64,000 nt of DNA from Seohaeicola saemankumensis (GCF_020171285.1 NZ_JAIUZI010000005.1:1-64000); one strand, 5' to 3'. Counted from the first letter of the stretch, positions 26,489 through 35,924 are shown. Translations and numbers: made by a program. Notes: generated by a model from the sequence alone, not told the origin.

Positions 26489-26764
26489 ATGTCCATCACC
26501 TCGGCGCTCGTGCTTTATGCGGTGATCTGGTTTATGACATTCTTTGTCGCACTGCCGATCCGGATCCAGACCCAGGGCGATCTGGGCAACGTCGAACCCG
26601 GCACCCATGCCGGTGCGCCGGAACACCACCACCTGAAAACCAAGGCCAAGATCACGACAGTGGTCGCGCTGGTCCTGTGGGCGATCATTGCCGGCATCAT
26701 CATCTCCGGTGTGATCAACGTCCGGGATTTCGACTGGATGGACCGGATGGGGCCGGCGGGCTGA
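26489..26764 (+). CDS. DUF1467 small membrane protein
   Basis: The product of 91 residues has two membrane helices (ALVLYAVIWFMTFFVALPI and KITTVVALVLWAIIAGIII) joined by a charged loop that begins RIQTQGDLGNVEPGTHAGAP, the DUF1467 pattern. ATG 26489 lies nine bases after AAGGA; an ATG six bases earlier is too close to it. The function is not known. Its place behind mce is conserved in many alphaproteobacteria, which hints at a shared metabolic setting but may be only genome history. Confidence 0.88.
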   Translation: MSITSALVLYAVIWFMTFFVALPIRIQTQGDLGNVEPGTHAGAPEHHHLKTKAKITTVVALVLWAIIAGIIISGVINVRDFDWMDRMGPAG

Positions 26765-26792
26765 CCGGGGCGGCCAATCAGGGCGTTCCGGC

Positions 26793-27140
26793 TCAGGGCT
26801 CGCCCGTATTCCAAGGGGCCGGCACCGCCCGCCCCCGAACACGAACTTCGCCGGCTTCGTTATCCAGAACAACCGGGTTGTCGAACAGGGTCAGGGTCGG
26901 GCGGACTCCAAACCGCCCCTCCATCCAGTCGGCCCAGCCGTCGTTGAACCAGGCCAAGGCATTTTCCCGACTGTCAAACTCATAAATACCGCCACCTCCG
27001 GCTTCCGAGTTCAGGTAATACTTGCGCCGCAAACCGGCTACCTCGTGAAAGATCCGGGTCGATTCCACCGACTGGCGGATCACCGCGTCGGTTTCGCGTT
27101 TCGGGCCTTCCAGCGGGATCTGTACCAAAGCGATGATCAT
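26793..27140 (-). CDS. YdhR-like dimeric alpha-beta barrel protein
   Basis: The 115-residue protein has the ferredoxin-like dimeric barrel pattern of the YdhR/mono-oxygenase family: MIIALVQIPLEG as first strand, GLRRKYYLNSEAGGGGIYEF as central strands, and RFGVRPTLTLFDNPVVLDN near the end. Relatives are annotated as putative mono-oxygenases without demonstrated substrates. It is convergent with DUF1467 and lies upstream of nothing related. Confidence 0.8.
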   Translation of the reverse strand: MIIALVQIPLEGPKRETDAVIRQSVESTRIFHEVAGLRRKYYLNSEAGGGGIYEFDSRENALAWFNDGWADWMEGRFGVRPTLTLFDNPVVLDNEAGEVRVRGRAVPAPWNTGEP

Positions 27141-27170
27141 GTCCCTGTCCTCCCTCGTTTCGAAGCTGCG

Positions 27171-27863
27171 CTATCTCCGCTCACTGATCATGTGAAAGAT
27201 ATGGGTAAAGGTGGCCGCGCCCAGTATCGGGATCAGCAGATTCACGATCGGGATCGACAGCGGCATCGCCATCAGAGTGCCCGCTGCCCAAATCGTGCCG
27301 ACATGTTTCGACCGCAACTCCCGCGCGCCCTGACGCCCCAACCGGCGCATCGCCGCAAGGGTAAAGTATTCCCGGCCCAACAGAAATCCGTTTAACGCCC
27401 AGAAGATAAACAGAGCGGCGGGCGCGAAAAATGCGTAGAGTATGAAGGCCAGCAGGTTGGCCCCGATCAACACGCCCAGAAAGTTGATGGTGTCGCGCAG
27501 GGCGTCGCCAAATGGAACCGGATCCACCTTTGGCAGGTGCGGATAATGTTTGTCTTCTACAGCCTGGGCCACCTCGTCTAGAAACATGGACGTGATTGCG
27601 GATGCGACCGGAACCATCAGGAAAACCGACAGCACCATCATAAAGACAAACGACGAAAAGCTCAGCAAATCATCCAGCCACCGCACCTCGCCCAGCACAG
27701 GCAGGGTGGCGGTTTCATCCACGAACGTGGCGATCAGCCATAGAAAGCCGGCGTAGGCGGCCACCAGCAAGGCAAAGGTCAACCCGATCCCCAGCAAAAG
27801 TACCCGGCGGAACCTGGGGTCTCCCATCTGGGCGAGCGCCTTGAAAAACGCCGAAAAAATCAC
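27171..27863 (-). CDS. EI24/CysZ-like membrane protein
   Basis: The 230-residue protein has four or more hydrophobic segments (VLLLGIGLTFALLVAAYAGF; SFVFMMVLSVFLMVPVASAI; LGVLIGANLLAFILYAFFAP; GTLMAMPLSIPIVNLLIPIL) and the family motif around FLDEVAQAVEDKHYP and GREYFTLAAMRR. E. coli CysZ is a sulfate channel of this fold; roseobacter homologues are only named by domain. Its start overlaps the stop of the nitroreductase gene by four bases (ATGA), so the two are translated together. Confidence 0.88.
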   Translation of the reverse strand: MIFSAFFKALAQMGDPRFRRVLLLGIGLTFALLVAAYAGFLWLIATFVDETATLPVLGEVRWLDDLLSFSSFVFMMVLSVFLMVPVASAITSMFLDEVAQAVEDKHYPHLPKVDPVPFGDALRDTINFLGVLIGANLLAFILYAFFAPAALFIFWALNGFLLGREYFTLAAMRRLGRQGARELRSKHVGTIWAAGTLMAMPLSIPIVNLLIPILGAATFTHIFHMISERR

Positions 27864-28438
27864 TGATCAACCCACTCGGTGATTTGCGACAGATCGGGAC
27901 GGGGGCGTTCGGGCGGCTTGGCGCCCTCGGTCGCGATATGGACAAAGCCAACGATACGTTCTTCTGCAGAAAGCCCAAGGGCCTGTTCGCAAAACTCCCG
28001 GTCATGGCTGATCCAGCCGGACAGCCAATTGGCGCCCCAGCCGGCGGCCAACGCCGCGTTCAAGAGCGCTAGGCAAACGCCCCCGGCCGCATAGGTCTGT
28101 TCGATCGCGGGGATCTTGTCGGATTGTTTTTGAACCTCGATCACCGCCACGGCGAGATGGCCCTGGTCAAACTGGCTGCGGCCCTTTGCTATGTCCTCGG
28201 GGCTCTTGCCGAGAGCCTCGCCGCGGGCCTCGGTCAGATCGGCCAGACGCGCCATGGCGGCTTTCTGGATAACGATGAACCGCCACGGCTCCAGCTTGCC
28301 GTGATCGGGGCTGCGGGCCGCGGCCTGCAACAAAGGGGCCAGTTCTTCGCGGGTGGGGGCGGGCGCCACCAATGTCTTGGCAGGGCGGGAACGCCGGGTC
28401 AGCAGAAAATCCAATGCGGCAGGGTTTGGGGCGGGCAT
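27860..28438 (-). CDS. Nitroreductase family protein
   Basis: This 192-residue FMN enzyme is of the short YdjA type: LTRRSRPAKTLVAPAPTREE (phosphate-binding arginines), RSPDHGKLEPWRFIVIQ (FMN site) and GGVCLALLNAALAAGWGANW, then GFVHIATEGAKPPERPRP at the end. Members reduce nitro or enoyl compounds with NAD(P)H. The physiological substrate is unknown. It is the first gene of a two-gene unit with the EI24-like membrane protein. Confidence 0.92.
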   Translation of the reverse strand: MPAPNPAALDFLLTRRSRPAKTLVAPAPTREELAPLLQAAARSPDHGKLEPWRFIVIQKAAMARLADLTEARGEALGKSPEDIAKGRSQFDQGHLAVAVIEVQKQSDKIPAIEQTYAAGGVCLALLNAALAAGWGANWLSGWISHDREFCEQALGLSAEERIVGFVHIATEGAKPPERPRPDLSQITEWVDQ

Positions 28439-28630
28439 ATGTAAAGCCTTTTTACTTTCGCGTCCTGCCCTATCTCGGTCAGCCGGATCAAAGTTTCAAG
28501 GGTTTGAACACATGTGATCGTGAATCGCCGAGCGTCGTGCTTGCGTGGGTCCGCACGAACGCGCATGCTATCGTCAGATAACGGTCGCCACTGCGCACCA
28601 GCAGTTGGACGCATCAAAGGAGCTTTGCTT

Positions 28631-28861
28631 ATGCCCGGCCTGTTTCGGGTGATCGGAGCGGCCATCGCGATTGGCGGCCTCTCTGCTTGCCAAAGCCAAA
28701 TAGATTTCAAGTCGCCGCAGGGGACTCAGATTTACGCTCCCAAAACACCGGTGACCGGCCTGCCGGGCGGTGTTGGCCCGCCACCCGGACGGACAGCAGC
28801 GGAACGCCAGGCGCGCAAGACCTACTATGGCGGTCCGCGAGGAGAGGAATGGGGCGAGTAA
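28631..28861 (+). CDS. Small lipoprotein
   Basis: The 76-residue product begins MPGLFRVIGAAIAIGGLSAC, a signal peptide with the lipobox LSAC, so Cys20 would be lipidated. The mature part is short, Pro/Gly-rich (KTPVTGLPGGVGPPPGRTAA) and probably unstructured. AAAGGAG lies ten bases before the ATG. I know no function for it. A conserved lipoprotein of this sort is common between nitroreductase and DUF167 genes in roseobacters, but I cannot verify that here. Confidence 0.75.
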   Translation: MPGLFRVIGAAIAIGGLSACQSQIDFKSPQGTQIYAPKTPVTGLPGGVGPPPGRTAAERQARKTYYGGPRGEEWGE

Positions 28862-29000
28862 ACCTCGCGTGCCGCTGATACATCCTGTTGATTGCACCGC
28901 TCTCGGTCGTGCGCGCATTATCTCCCCGTTCACGGCAAAATTGCCGCGCGGCGCCACAGGCCCATGGCGCCGTCGCAGGATCTGGTGCAATCATGCTGGC

Positions 29001-29279
29001 ATGGCCAAACCGAAAATCCGCGATCTGCCCGACCTCTCCGATCTTGTCCGGCCCGGAGCCGAGATCACGGTGCGCGTGACACCCAAGGCCGCGCGGGCCA
29101 GCCTGACCAGATCAAACGGTGCCTTACGGGCGGCGGTCACTGCGGTGCCGGAAAATGGCAAGGCCAATGCGGCTGTCCGGGTGATGCTGGCAACCGCACT
29201 GGGTGTCCCCCCGTCACGGCTGCGGCTTTTGCGCGGGCAAACCGCGCGGGACAAGGTGTTCACGATCCACGATGACTGA
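29001..29279 (+). CDS. DUF167 (YggU-like) protein
   Basis: The 92-residue protein has the DUF167 pattern: EITVRVTPKAARASLTRSNG, then AVTAVPENGKANAAVRVMLA and LGVPPSRLRLLRGQTARDK. The fold is a small alpha/beta sandwich; human and bacterial members have no assigned reaction. The ATG chosen is the first in frame before the domain. It is convergent with the gene at 29368 on the minus strand. Confidence 0.9.
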   Translation: MAKPKIRDLPDLSDLVRPGAEITVRVTPKAARASLTRSNGALRAAVTAVPENGKANAAVRVMLATALGVPPSRLRLLRGQTARDKVFTIHDD

Positions 29280-29367
29280 CCCAGTGTATGCTTTTGCCCA
29301 ACAGGACGGGCAGGTGCGGCAGGCAAATTTCCTTGAAAGAAACTTTCCGCCCGGCCGCGCGCGGGCC

Positions 29368-29610
29368 TTACTTCGGGGGAACTTCGCGCAAGCGGTACAC
29401 GCCTTCGGGCAGATCCAGAGCAGCAGCCAGATCGCGCAATTGTTCGGGTGACAAGGTGACTGTCTGTACCCGGTCCGTGCGCGGGTCATACTGCTCCAAG
29501 GTCACGCACTCCGCGAAGGAGTTAATCGTGACGTCCTCCAGCAGCGGCGCTTCGCCTTCATCGACCAGGGTGATAACCGTGGCGTCGAACTCATGCTCAA
29601 TGGTAAACAT
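29368..29610 (-). CDS. Conserved hypothetical protein
   Basis: The 80-residue acidic protein (MFTIEHEFDATVITLVDEGE, then EDVTINSFAECVTLEQYDPR) is beta-rich at the start and has an EQLRDLAAALDLPEGVYRL helix-strand ending. I know of no family. The frame has the codon use of its neighbours and a clean end, and its start lies divergent to the M48 gene, so it is probably real. No signal peptide or membrane segment is present. Confidence 0.6.
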   Translation of the reverse strand: MFTIEHEFDATVITLVDEGEAPLLEDVTINSFAECVTLEQYDPRTDRVQTVTLSPEQLRDLAAALDLPEGVYRLREVPPK

Positions 29611-29735
29611 GGGATCAGAGTGCCGTCGCTTTGCAGACTTGGCAACCGGTTGCGCGTGGTATTGACCGAACAGGGCTGGTCGCTGTCCGTGCCTGTGATA
29701 AATTCAACCACCAGACATTGAACCAAAGACCCCTC

Positions 29736-30437
29736 ATGCGCCGATTTCTCTTCATTCTGCCGCTGACCCTTGCCGCCTGCGAAGTGACCTATTCGACCGG
29801 GCCGGCGTCAGCGCCCGCCTCCGATCCGGTCGCCAGCCAGCCCAGCACCGCCAGCTTTGCGCAGGTTGTGGCCGCAATCGAACCGGTGGCCGAACAGGAA
29901 TGCCGCAGGCGGACCAATGGGACAAACTGCGATTTCCTGATCCGCGTGGACAAGAACCCCCGCGCCGAACCCAATGCCTATCAAAGCGAGGACCCGTCCG
30001 GGCGACCGGTCATCACCTTTACCCGCGCAATGATCGACAGTACCGCCAATGCCGATGAACTGGCCTTTGTGTTGGGTCACGAAGCGGCGCACCACATTTC
30101 GGGGCATCTGGCGCGGCAGGCGCAGAACGCGGCGGCGGGGGCGATAATCTTTGCCGGTCTGGCCACGTTGACCGGAGGCAGTGCCGCAGATGTGGCCGCG
30201 GCCCAGCAACTGGGTGAAGCAGTAGGCGCGCGCAGCTACTCAAAGGAATTTGAGCTGGAGGCGGACGAACTGGGTACCGTGATCACATACCGCGCCGGAT
30301 TCGATCCGTTGCTGGGTGCCCAGTATTTCACCAGGATTGCCGATCCGGGCGACCGGTTCCTGGGCACGCATCCGCCCAATGGTGCGCGAATCGAAACCGT
30401 GCGCCGAACCTCACGCCAACTCGGATTGATCCCCTAA
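29736..30437 (+). CDS. M48 family metallopeptidase, lipoprotein
   Basis: The product begins MRRFLFILPLTLAACEVTYS, a lipoprotein signal with LAAC, so it is attached to a membrane facing the periplasm. The zinc peptidase motif is FVLGHEAAHHISGH (His115, Glu116, His119) and the third ligand lies in EFELEADELG (about Glu173). At 233 residues it is a minimal M48 (BepA/YcaL/LoiP type) that would degrade misfolded envelope proteins. Its stop is directly followed by the GTG of the next gene. Confidence 0.92.
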   Translation: MRRFLFILPLTLAACEVTYSTGPASAPASDPVASQPSTASFAQVVAAIEPVAEQECRRRTNGTNCDFLIRVDKNPRAEPNAYQSEDPSGRPVITFTRAMIDSTANADELAFVLGHEAAHHISGHLARQAQNAAAGAIIFAGLATLTGGSAADVAAAQQLGEAVGARSYSKEFELEADELGTVITYRAGFDPLLGAQYFTRIADPGDRFLGTHPPNGARIETVRRTSRQLGLIP

Positions 30438-30824
30438 GTGACCAAAGCTGCCCCACCGGAGCTGACCCGTCTGGGGGTGATCCTGACTGATCGCGGATCA
30501 CGCTATGCGGTCAGCGGAGCGCCGGTCGGCAGCAGGGCCGACATAGACGCCGCTCTGGCCGAGTTGAAGCGCGAGCGGGCCTATGCCAAGGCGACCCACA
30601 ACACCTGGGCGGTCCGCTTGCCCACCGGTGACCTCAAGGCCGACGACGGCGAGGCGGGGGCGGGTATGGTGATTTTACGAATGCTGGAACGGGAAGAGGT
30701 CGACAAACATTTGGTCATCGTAACGCGTTGGTATGGTGGTAAGAAACTGGGCGGAGACCGGTTTCGCCGGGTCCAGGATGCGGTTCGGGCTTACCTGAAA
30801 GCGGTTCAGACAACGCCAGATTGA
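30438..30824 (+). CDS. UPF0029/IMPACT family protein
   Basis: The 128-residue product has the IMPACT/YigZ N-terminal domain: SRYAVSGAPVGSRADIDAAL, KATHNTWAVRLPTG, DDGEAGAGMVILRMLEREEV and IVTRWYGGKKLGGDRFRRV, the last being the family signature. It is shorter than YigZ (about 205) because the C-terminal ferredoxin-like domain is missing. Translation begins at GTG immediately after the stop of the peptidase gene, which implies coupling. IMPACT proteins act in translation control in eukaryotes; the bacterial role is not clear. Confidence 0.88.
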   Translation: MTKAAPPELTRLGVILTDRGSRYAVSGAPVGSRADIDAALAELKRERAYAKATHNTWAVRLPTGDLKADDGEAGAGMVILRMLEREEVDKHLVIVTRWYGGKKLGGDRFRRVQDAVRAYLKAVQTTPD

Positions 30825-30834
30825 CATGAGTCAA
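30821..30834 (+). promoter_or_regulatory. FNR-type binding site
   Basis: TTGACATGAGTCAA is a perfect 5-bp dyad with four central bases, matching TTGAY-N4-RTCAA of FNR/FnrL. Its centre lies 31 bases before the middle of TACCCT (30857-30862), the spacing expected for a class II activated promoter with the site centred at -41.5. It overlaps the end of the UPF0029 gene and would drive the DUF6455 pair, whose first ATG is 90 bases downstream. Confidence 0.6.
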
Positions 30835-30924
30835 AGGCAATCGCTTTTGCCTGCGGTACCCTGCTTGTGGTTGTCGTGCCATCGCACGGCCGGCCGTGTG
30901 ACGATGCGAACCGGAGGAAGGCTC

Positions 30925-31206
30925 ATGAAAGTTCTCGGCAAACTGATGGACCACGTTCGTTTGGTGGCGCGCATGGCCAAGGCCACCGATACTGATCTGG
31001 TTGGCGCATCGGAAGCCGGGGATCTGAGCCAGGAAGACTGGGCCAGGATGGTTCAGACCTGCCGCCGCTGCAATTGGGCCGGTGAATGCGGCGACTGGTT
31101 GGACCGTCACGAAACCACGGATTGTGCGCCCGGAACCTGCCTGAACCGCAGCCGTTTTGCCGCGCTCAAGGAGCGTGAACGGTCGAAAGTACCTGAGGTG
31201 GTCTGA
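30925..31206 (+). CDS. DUF6455 protein, first of a tandem pair
   Basis: The 93-residue protein starts MKVLGKLMDHVRLVARMAKA with GGAGGAAG just upstream; the longer frame before it lacks homology. The second half holds a conserved Cys array: CRRCNWAGECGDWLD and then CAPGTCLNR. Four to six cysteines of this spacing suggest a metal or Fe-S site, which I infer only. The next gene is a paralogue with the same length and Cys layout. An FNR-type site lies upstream, linking the pair to oxygen limitation. Confidence 0.82.
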   Translation: MKVLGKLMDHVRLVARMAKATDTDLVGASEAGDLSQEDWARMVQTCRRCNWAGECGDWLDRHETTDCAPGTCLNRSRFAALKERERSKVPEVV

Positions 31207-31207
31207 T

Positions 31208-31489
31208 ATGGACGGTGCCTTCCCGCTCGGCGAAATTGAAAAACACTTCTGGCTGACCCGTTCGGTCGCGCGCGTCCTCCAGATCAACCTGTCCGAGGCA
31301 ATGGCCCAGGGATACCTGACCGAAACCGGCTACGCTGAAATGGTTACCCGGTGCCGTGCGTCGGGTTGTGAAAGCGTCTGTGCGAACTGGCTCGCCAAGG
31401 AAACAGGCTTCCCCCGTACCGCGCCCGAACATTGCGCCAACGCCGAGTGCCTGAACCGGTTGCGAAAGATGCAGCACCCCGACGACTGA
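31208..31489 (+). CDS. DUF6455 protein, second of a tandem pair
   Basis: This 93-residue paralogue starts one base after the stop of the first copy. It keeps the layout LTETGYAEMVTRCRASGCES, VCANWLAKE and HCANAECLNRLRKM, so the Cys positions of the C-terminal half are conserved while the N-terminal half differs (MDGAFPLGEIEKHFWLTRSV). The two may form a heterodimer. No signal peptide or membrane helix is evident. Duplication followed by divergence of the N-terminus is the simplest history. Confidence 0.82.
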   Translation: MDGAFPLGEIEKHFWLTRSVARVLQINLSEAMAQGYLTETGYAEMVTRCRASGCESVCANWLAKETGFPRTAPEHCANAECLNRLRKMQHPDD

Positions 31490-31502
31490 CCGGCCAACTG
31501 AA

Positions 31503-31748
31503 CTACAGCTTTGAGTGTGTCCCGTCGCAGAGCGGGGCCTTGCCGGATCCCTTGCACCCGCAAAAGAACACCTTGCGGCTTGCCTCGGCCGTGTATTTGA
31601 TCGGACTGAAACCGGTATCCTTGTGGCTGCCATCACAAAACGGCTGCTTGCTGCTCCGACCGCAGGCGCACCAGAAATAGGTCTTGCCCTCTTCCACCTC
31701 GACGGGAAACGGTGCCTTCTGGGCGATACGGGGGGTGCTGTCTGTCAT
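31503..31748 (-). CDS. CDGSH-type iron-sulfur protein
   Basis: The 81-residue protein carries two CDGSH units: CACGRSSKQPFCDGSH and CGCKGSGKAPLCDGTH, each giving three Cys and one His to a 2Fe-2S cluster. Tandem CDGSH proteins such as MiNT-type members are soluble redox or cluster-transfer proteins. ATG 31748 (MTDSTPRIAQ) is preferred over an upstream start that adds a non-conserved Ser-rich stretch. It is convergent with the DUF6455 pair. Confidence 0.93.
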   Translation of the reverse strand: MTDSTPRIAQKAPFPVEVEEGKTYFWCACGRSSKQPFCDGSHKDTGFSPIKYTAEASRKVFFCGCKGSGKAPLCDGTHSKL

Positions 31749-31998
31749 GGCTGGGTCATCCTCGCTGTGAGACAATGATGATAACGCGGTCGCGCGGCTT
31801 GGCAATGTCGAGGCGTGGCGCCAGAGGATCCATCTGGGATCCTTGCGTGCCGTCAGATCACATTTGACCCGCCACAGACAGCACCGGGCGACCCGGCAAG
31901 TTGTTATCGACAGGCTTGCACCCGATCTGCGGGTTGTTTCGTGATATGTCAGATTAGTGGAAACGGTGACAGGCTGGCGGGGGATAACCCCATGCGCG

Positions 31999-33390
31999 TT
32001 ATCGCTTTATCGCACCCCAAAGATCGTACTCGCTGGCCTCTTCAACCGTGACCGCGACCATGTCGCCGGGTTTGAGCGTTTCGAAATCCTCATCGATGAA
32101 GAGATTTCCGTCGATCTCGGGCGCATCGGCCGTGGTGCGGCAGGTGGCGGCCTCTTCGTCGACCTCGTCCACGATGACCTGGCACGTGCGGCCGACCTTG
32201 GCCGCCAGTTTCGCGGCCGAAATCGTCTGCGCTTTCTCCATGAAGCGTTCCCAGCGATCCTGCTTGATCTCTTCCGGCACGTGATCGGGCAGCGCGTTCG
32301 AGCGCGCGCCATCGACGTTTTCGTATTTGAAACAACCAACCCGGTCCAGTTGCGCCTCGTCCAGCCAATCCAGCAGCGTCTGGAACTCGTCCTCGGTTTC
32401 TCCGGGATAACCGACGATAAAGGTCGAGCGCAGAGTAATGTCCGGGCAGTCCGCCCGCCAGGCGCGGATCTCGTCCAAGGTCCGCGCCGCCGCCGCCGGG
32501 CGCGCCATGCGTTTCAACACATCCGGATGGGCATGTTGGAAAGGAATGTCCAGATAAGGCAGCACGCCGTTGTCCGCGTCCGCCATCAGGGGGATCAGCT
32601 CGCGCACATGCGGGTAGGGATAAACATAATGCAAGCGAATCCATGCCCCAAGCTGTCCAAGCTCACGTGACAGGTCAGTGATGTGGCTGCGGACCTCTCG
32701 GTTTTTCCACAGGTTCACATCATACTTTCGGTCAACCCCGTAAGCGCTTGTGTCTTGAGAGATTACCAGCAACTCCCGCACACCGGCGTCGATCAGCTTT
32801 TCGGCCTCGCGCAGAACAGCATGGCCGGGCCGCGATACCAGACGTCCGCGCATGTCCGGGATGATGCAGAACTTGCACTTGTGATTGCAGCCTTCTGAAA
32901 TCTTTAGATAAGAATAATGGCGTGGGGTCAGCTGGACCCCGGACGCGGGCAAAAGATCCACGAAGGGGTCTGGCGACGGCGGCACCGCGCCGTGAACCGC
33001 GTCCAGCACCTGTTCGTATTGATGCGGGCCTGTCACGGCCAGAATGCGCGGGTGATGCTCGCGGATATAGTCGGGCTCCGCGCCCAGGCATCCGGTCACG
33101 ATCACCTTGCCGTTTTCCGACAACGCCTCGCCGATGGCGTCGAGGCTCTCCGCCTTGGCGCTATCCAGAAATCCGCACGTGTTCACGATCACCGCATCCG
33201 CCCCGGCGTAGTCCGGAGAGATCCCATAACCTTCGGCGCGCAGCCGCGTCAGGATGCGTTCACTGTCCACCAGCGCTTTGGGACAGCCCAGCGATACCAT
33301 ACCAATGCTGGGTTGGCCGCTGCGCCGGTCGTCTGACAGGCGGGCCGCGGGGGCGAGGTCGGGGCGAAGATTTGGCGGATTGGTGCTCAT
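31999..33390 (-). CDS. rimO: Ribosomal protein S12 methylthiotransferase
   Basis: RimO adds a methylthio group to Asp89 of ribosomal protein S12 by radical-SAM chemistry. The N-terminal UPF0004 domain has the auxiliary cluster Cys ([33 protein letters not shown]), the radical-SAM motif is [19 protein letters not shown], and a C-terminal TRAM domain ends [13 protein letters not shown] 33390 gives 463 residues, close to normal; an ATG three codons further upstream is equally possible, but longer extensions overlap the divergent gene. The SLGCPKNxVD-type signature distinguishes it from MiaB. Confidence 0.96.
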   Translation of the reverse strand: MSTNPPNLRPDLAPAARLSDDRRSGQPSIGMVSLGCPKALVDSERILTRLRAEGYGISPDYAGADAVIVNTCGFLDSAKAESLDAIGEALSENGKVIVTGCLGAEPDYIREHHPRILAVTGPHQYEQVLDAVHGAVPPSPDPFVDLLPASGVQLTPRHYSYLKISEGCNHKCKFCIIPDMRGRLVSRPGHAVLREAEKLIDAGVRELLVISQDTSAYGVDRKYDVNLWKNREVRSHITDLSRELGQLGAWIRLHYVYPYPHVRELIPLMADADNGVLPYLDIPFQHAHPDVLKRMARPAAAARTLDEIRAWRADCPDITLRSTFIVGYPGETEDEFQTLLDWLDEAQLDRVGCFKYENVDGARSNALPDHVPEEIKQDRWERFMEKAQTISAAKLAAKVGRTCQVIVDEVDEEAATCRTTADAPEIDGNLFIDEDFETLKPGDMVAVTVEEASEYDLWGAIKR

Positions 33391-33496
33391 GGTCCGCATA
33401 TATGACGGGCAGGGGGCGGTGCATAGGGGCCACGTGATTGCGCAATCCCGCAACGGCGCGTTACGCTGTGGCAAAACAAGGGTCGAGGATCGGGCA

Positions 33497-35365
33497 ATGT
33501 GGACCTTTCGCATTCTGGGCGCGCTGCTGGTTGCGGCGTTGATCGTCGTCGCCGGTGTCCTCTTGCTGCCAGCCGATCGTATGGCCGCAGTGCTGGCCGA
33601 TCAGTTGCAAAAACAGACCGGCCGCGAGGTCACCATCAACGGGCAGGCGCGGTTCAGCCTCTGGCCCGAGCTTGCGATTGATGTCGGTGACGTGATCCTG
33701 GGCAACACAGCCTGGGCCGGTCCCGAACCGATGCTGACGGCACGCGCACTGTCTGCGGCGCTTTCGGTACCGGACCTGCTCTCTGGCAAGGTTCGGTTCA
33801 CCCGTCTGCGGGCCGATGCGCCGACGCTGCGTCTGGCCCGCCACGCGGACGGGCGCGGAAACTGGCAGTTTTCGGAAACCGCCGGCCCTGGAGGGGAGCT
33901 GCCGCCCGTTTCGCTGGACGTGGTGGAGCTGACTGACGCACGGCTGGTCTATTCCACGCCGGGCAGCGACCCGCTGATCATCGGTCCGCTGGATGCCGAG
34001 TTGCGCTGGCCGGACCCGGACAAGCCCGCCACGCTGAACCTGAGCCTGCCTGCCTCCCTAGGAAATCTGTTGATCGTCAAAAGTCGGATCAGCGATTTCC
34101 CGGCGTTCCTGTCCGGTGGGCTGGTGCCGGTCGAGGCCGATCTCAACTTGGCCGGCAGCAGGGCTGAGTTTCGCGGACGCATCAACAGCGGCGGTGCAGG
34201 CGCCGGGCGTTTCGAGGCGCAGACACCCAATCTGGGGGGGCTTCTGGGCTCCGGTCCGGACGCTGCCGCTGCTGGCGCGGCGGATGCGACCTATACCTCG
34301 GACGGGCAGCTGTCGCTGCGCAACATGGGTCTGCGCCTGGGCGAAAACACGGTCACCGGCGAGGCAGATCTGCGGCCTGGCGCGCCGACCCATCTCACTG
34401 CCCGTCTCTGGGCAAAGCACTTGGACCTTTCCGCTTATATGTCCGACCAATCCGGCCCCGCAACGGATGGCTGGTCGAAAACTCCGATTGATGCTTCGGC
34501 ACTGGGGCTGGTGCAGGGCGCAATTCGGCTGACCGCCGACAGCCTTGATACCGGGACGGTACGTTTGGGGCCGACAGATGCGACGCTGAGCATCGATCGC
34601 TCCCGAGGGGTGTTAAAGCTGGATCCGGCGACCGTGTTTGGCGGCCGTATCAGCGGGCAGCTCGTGGCCAATAACCGCAACGGGCTGTCCGTTGGCGGCA
34701 AGCTGACGATGACCGGGATCGAGACGGAACAGGCGCTGGGCGATCTGGCGGGATATCGGCGGTTGTCGGGCAAGGCTGACGGCACGCTGAATTTTCTGGG
34801 TGTTGGCCAATCGATGGATGCGATTATGCGCTCGCTTTCAGGCTCCGGCAGCCTGAAAATGGGGCAGGGGGTGATTTCGGGCCTCGATCTGGACCGGCTG
34901 ATGGGCAGCGGTACCGGCGCGGGCGGCACCACCGTTTTCGACAGCCTGACGGGGACGTTCACCATGGCCTCGGGCAACCTGCAGAACGATGATTTGCTGA
35001 TGTCGCTCAAGAACTTTCGCGTCGACGGGGCGGGCCGCATCGGGCTGGGCACGCGTGACATCGACTATTTGTTCACGCCGGTCGCGCTGCGCGCCCGATC
35101 GGGGCAGGGCATCGCGATCCCGGTGTCGGTCAAGGGCCCGTGGAGCAAACCCAAGATCCGCGCCGACCTGGAGGCCGCGACCAAGGCCGATCTGGAGGCG
35201 AAACAGGACGAGATCGAGGCCGAGGCCAAGGAGAAGCTGCGCGAGAAACTCTCGGAGGAGCTGGAGGTGCCGGTCACCGATCAACAATCGTTGGAAGAAG
35301 CCCTAAAGGACAAGCTGGAAGATGAGGCCAAGAAGGGGCTGCTAAAGCTTTTGGGCGTGGACTGA
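33497..35365 (+). CDS. AsmA family protein
   Basis: The 622-residue protein begins with a membrane anchor ([20 protein letters not shown]) followed by [20 protein letters not shown], the AsmA N-terminal signature. The long middle is beta-rich as in chorein-like lipid bridges, and the C-terminal AsmA_2 region has [20 protein letters not shown] and [16 protein letters not shown]. AsmA proteins help move phospholipids to, or assemble, the outer membrane. The last 60 residues are charged and coiled ([20 protein letters not shown]). It stands divergent from rimO. Confidence 0.93.
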   Translation: MWTFRILGALLVAALIVVAGVLLLPADRMAAVLADQLQKQTGREVTINGQARFSLWPELAIDVGDVILGNTAWAGPEPMLTARALSAALSVPDLLSGKVRFTRLRADAPTLRLARHADGRGNWQFSETAGPGGELPPVSLDVVELTDARLVYSTPGSDPLIIGPLDAELRWPDPDKPATLNLSLPASLGNLLIVKSRISDFPAFLSGGLVPVEADLNLAGSRAEFRGRINSGGAGAGRFEAQTPNLGGLLGSGPDAAAAGAADATYTSDGQLSLRNMGLRLGENTVTGEADLRPGAPTHLTARLWAKHLDLSAYMSDQSGPATDGWSKTPIDASALGLVQGAIRLTADSLDTGTVRLGPTDATLSIDRSRGVLKLDPATVFGGRISGQLVANNRNGLSVGGKLTMTGIETEQALGDLAGYRRLSGKADGTLNFLGVGQSMDAIMRSLSGSGSLKMGQGVISGLDLDRLMGSGTGAGGTTVFDSLTGTFTMASGNLQNDDLLMSLKNFRVDGAGRIGLGTRDIDYLFTPVALRARSGQGIAIPVSVKGPWSKPKIRADLEAATKADLEAKQDEIEAEAKEKLREKLSEELEVPVTDQQSLEEALKDKLEDEAKKGLLKLLGVD

Positions 35366-35517
35366 GCGTTCCAAAGCGGGATGTAACTTGCGCCGGAGAC
35401 GCGCGGTTCCTCTTTGGCGTCAAACTCCGAAAGCGCGACGCAAACAAGGCGATCCGTGGTACTCTGCCGGATGGACAGGTCGGGACGGGCCTGTAAACCC
35501 TTGCAGAGGAGAGCCAC

Positions 35518-35916
35518 ATGAACCTCTGGTCAATCCTTGCCGCCATTGGGCTTGCCACTGGCGCTGCTGCGGATGTTTCCTGCACTTTGCAACCGGCACA
35601 GGGGGCTGAACCGGCCACATTGCTGGTTCGCGAGATCGAACCGGATGATGAGGCGGTCATGCTGGTGTCGGGCCGAACGATGCTGTTTGACTGCCCAGCG
35701 CACCCCAGTGCGAATGCGATGGAGTGTTACGGGCATTCCGGCGGGTCGATCAAGGCGCCGACACAGATGAACGTCGCGGCCGATACCTTGGGCCCCGGGG
35801 CCATCGTGGTTGTGTCGACGCGGAACATGTTCTTTGGAAAGAACGAACATATCGGCTATCACCGGCGTCATTCGTCGGTGCACGTGTTTACCGTACAGAC
35901 CTGCGAGAAGGTTTGA
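35518..35916 (+). CDS. Exported protein of unknown function
   Basis: The 132-residue product starts MNLWSILAAIGLATGAAADV, a cleavable signal, giving a small periplasmic protein of about 113 residues. The mature part has four cysteines (VSCTLQPA, LFDCPAHP, MECYGHSG, VQTCEKV) that could form two disulfides and is beta-rich (AVMLVSGRTMLFD; PGAIVVVSTRNMFF). I recognise no family. A purine-rich AGGAGAG precedes the ATG. It ends close to the convergent phosphomannomutase terminator. Confidence 0.72.
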   Translation: MNLWSILAAIGLATGAAADVSCTLQPAQGAEPATLLVREIEPDDEAVMLVSGRTMLFDCPAHPSANAMECYGHSGGSIKAPTQMNVAADTLGPGAIVVVSTRNMFFGKNEHIGYHRRHSSVHVFTVQTCEKV

Positions 35917-35924
35917 CGAAGCAC

